A stretch of 64,000 nt of DNA, from NCBI GenBank assembly GCA_947447375.1, contig CANFJB010000002.1, forward strand, positions 1 through 64,000. The letters are read 5' to 3'. The notes beneath the pieces were generated by a model, which saw only the letters and a list, made by a program, of their open reading frames with translations, searched no databases and was not told where the DNA came from. The translations under genes and the position numbers were made by a program. Below are positions 63,136 through 64,000 of the stretch, in pieces (the first letter of the stretch is position 1; every line of letters begins with the position of its first letter). The stretch comes from Bacteroidota bacterium (GTDB lineage Bacteria; Bacteroidota; Bacteroidia; Flavobacteriales; Flavobacteriaceae).

Positions 63136-63169
63136 AAAGCCGAGTTTAGAATTATCCAAACTCGGCTTT
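63136..63169. terminator. hairpin terminator of the OmpA-family gene
   Basis: AAAGCCGAGTTT (63136-63147) pairs with AAACTCGGCTTT (63158-63169), 12 perfect pairs around a 10-base loop. It lies just after the stop of the OmpA-family gene on the minus strand. Confidence 0.85.
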
Positions 63170-63187
63170 AATATTTAAAATAATTGT

Positions 63188-64000
63188 TTATTTCACAATT
63201 AAGAATTCAGAACGTCTGTTTTGAGCGTGCTCTTCTTCGGTACAAGCTTCTTTACAATCCACTTTTGGTTCGCTTTCACCAAAACCTTTTCCTGTAATTC
63301 TTCCTGCAGCAATTCCTTTAGAAAGTATATATTGAACAGTAGATTTAGCTCTTCTGTCAGATAAATTCATATTATAAATATCACTACCTCTATTATCGGT
63401 GTGAGATTTAGCAAATATCACTAGTTTGTCATTTGCATTCATCACTTGCACTAGCTTATCCAATTCAAAGGCTCCTTCTTGAGTAATATTGCTTTTATTG
63501 AATTCAAAATAAATAGGATTTAATACAATTTCTGTTGGCTTAATAATAATCTCAATTGGATTAAGTGGTGTTGGAACAGTTAGCTTTCCTCCTTTATTTT
63601 TAGCTATACTAAATACGCCACTTTCATAACCGTCTTTAGCAACTTGAAGGCTGTATTCAGTGTTACATTCTAAAATAAAATCAACATTCCCGTTTGCATC
63701 TGAAATTTTAGTTTCAATAATATTCTTTTTATCATCTAAAATTGCCACACTTGCTCCTTCTAGTATAACACCAGAAACAGCATTGGTTACGTGAATTGTA
63801 GATTCTACGCTACAAAGTGGTTTTGCAATATATAAATCATCTGATTCTTCACGATTACTTGAAAAGAACCCCAGGTTGCGTTTAGTATTAAACGAAAAAG
63901 AGAAATCATCTTTTTCACTATTAACTGGTTTTCCAAGATTTTGAGCGTCTTCTGATTTACTCAAATTGATAAAGAAGATGTCTAATCCCCCAAGACCTTG
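63188..64000 (-). CDS. OmpA-family protein with PD40 repeats, 5' end cut by window
   Basis: The frame is open to base 64000: the codons before the first possible start (TTG at 63964) read GLGGLDIFFIN, the strand of a WD40-like PD40 repeat, so this is the 3' part of a longer gene. Visible parts are the end of a PD40 propeller, a carboxypeptidase-regulatory-like beta domain (about residues 58-125 counted from the TTG), and an OmpA C-terminal domain (about 145-258; SHTDNRGSDIYNMNLSDRRA, AQNRRSEFLIVK). It is a Bacteroidetes outer-membrane protein type, probably bound to peptidoglycan; some relatives act near gliding/type IX secretion genes, but nothing here shows that. Confidence 0.88.
   Translation of the reverse strand, partial: QGLGGLDIFFINLSKSEDAQNLGKPVNSEKDDFSFSFNTKRNLGFFSSNREESDDLYIAKPLCSVESTIHVTNAVSGVILEGASVAILDDKKNIIETKISDANGNVDFILECNTEYSLQVAKDGYESGVFSIAKNKGGKLTVPTPLNPIEIIIKPTEIVLNPIYFEFNKSNITQEGAFELDKLVQVMNANDKLVIFAKSHTDNRGSDIYNMNLSDRRAKSTVQYILSKGIAAGRITGKGFGESEPKVDCKEACTEEEHAQNRRSEFLIVK

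Noticed and set aside
1..64000. CRISPR arrays, tRNA or rRNA genes, transposases, prophage or restriction systems
   Set aside because: No spaced identical repeats, cloverleaf-like segments or relevant protein motifs were seen; nearly all sequence is covered by housekeeping genes with short gaps.

Overview
The window is strongly AT-rich chromosomal DNA from a bacterium of the Bacteroidetes, most likely a Flavobacterium or a close relative in the Flavobacteriaceae. The evidence is family content and gene order: ileS - TraR/DksA-like - lspA, a flippase - dut - nucleotidyltransferase - TPR - DUF4292 - EnvC-like run, an HU-like/SPOR fusion protein, an OlsF-like acyltransferase and a heme cluster starting with hemA next to an AraC-type regulator. 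Upstream regions contain TTG-N17-23-TAnnTTTG promoters, the flavobacterial type, and the gaps hold short palindromic repeats of a kind I associate with Flavobacterium. No rRNA, tRNA, CRISPR array, prophage, transposase or defence island was seen. Both end genes are cut by the window edges.

Layout. 1-1604: small membrane proteins and an M48 protease. 1644-3452: OlsF-like bifunctional acyltransferase. 3597-6928: exonuclease III, an OmpA-like lipoprotein, Tas and a small lipoprotein. 6983-13496: envelope operon (flippase, dut, sugar nucleotidyltransferase, TPR, DUF4292 lipoprotein, EnvC-like). 13528-22518: thioesterase, HU-SPOR protein, dprA, trpS, two PlsC paralogues flanking recA, acyl-ACP desaturase, HD hydrolase, enoyl-CoA hydratase. 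22530-33790: histidine kinase and heme genes. 33908-43211: ogt, serine hydrolase, exonuclease, SpmAB-like transporter, dinB, CYTH, RlpA, a membrane protein and a TonB-dependent receptor. 43409-51014: pgi, M23 peptidase, tryptophan 2,3-dioxygenase, DUF3108, hppD and hmgA. 51272-64000: amino-acid permease, patatin/barrel protein, uvrC, AstE-like protein, 5-formyl-THF cyclo-ligase, lspA, DksA-like, ileS and a partial OmpA protein.

How genes work together. hemA, hemC, hemD, hemE, hemF, hemB (+ strand) and hemJ, hemH (- strand) give the C5 route from glutamyl-tRNA to protoheme with only hemL missing. The + strand run ends with a cytochrome c lipoprotein and contains a YdeI/DUF1801 protein with a C-terminal CDGSH iron-sulfur motif. 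HemF, TDO, HPPD, HmgA and the desaturase all use O2, so the organism is aerobic. HppD and HmgA are consecutive steps of tyrosine breakdown.

The main unexplained signal is non-coding: four copies (8450, 33820, 39003, 49771) of a composite palindromic repeat with conserved ends and a central hairpin whose sequence differs in every copy while its arms stay complementary. A second short motif (TTGCGAG...CGAAGCAATC) occurs alone, beside, and nested inside this repeat. A different palindromic repeat appears to be inserted in frame within hemC. No clearly new multi-gene system was recognised.
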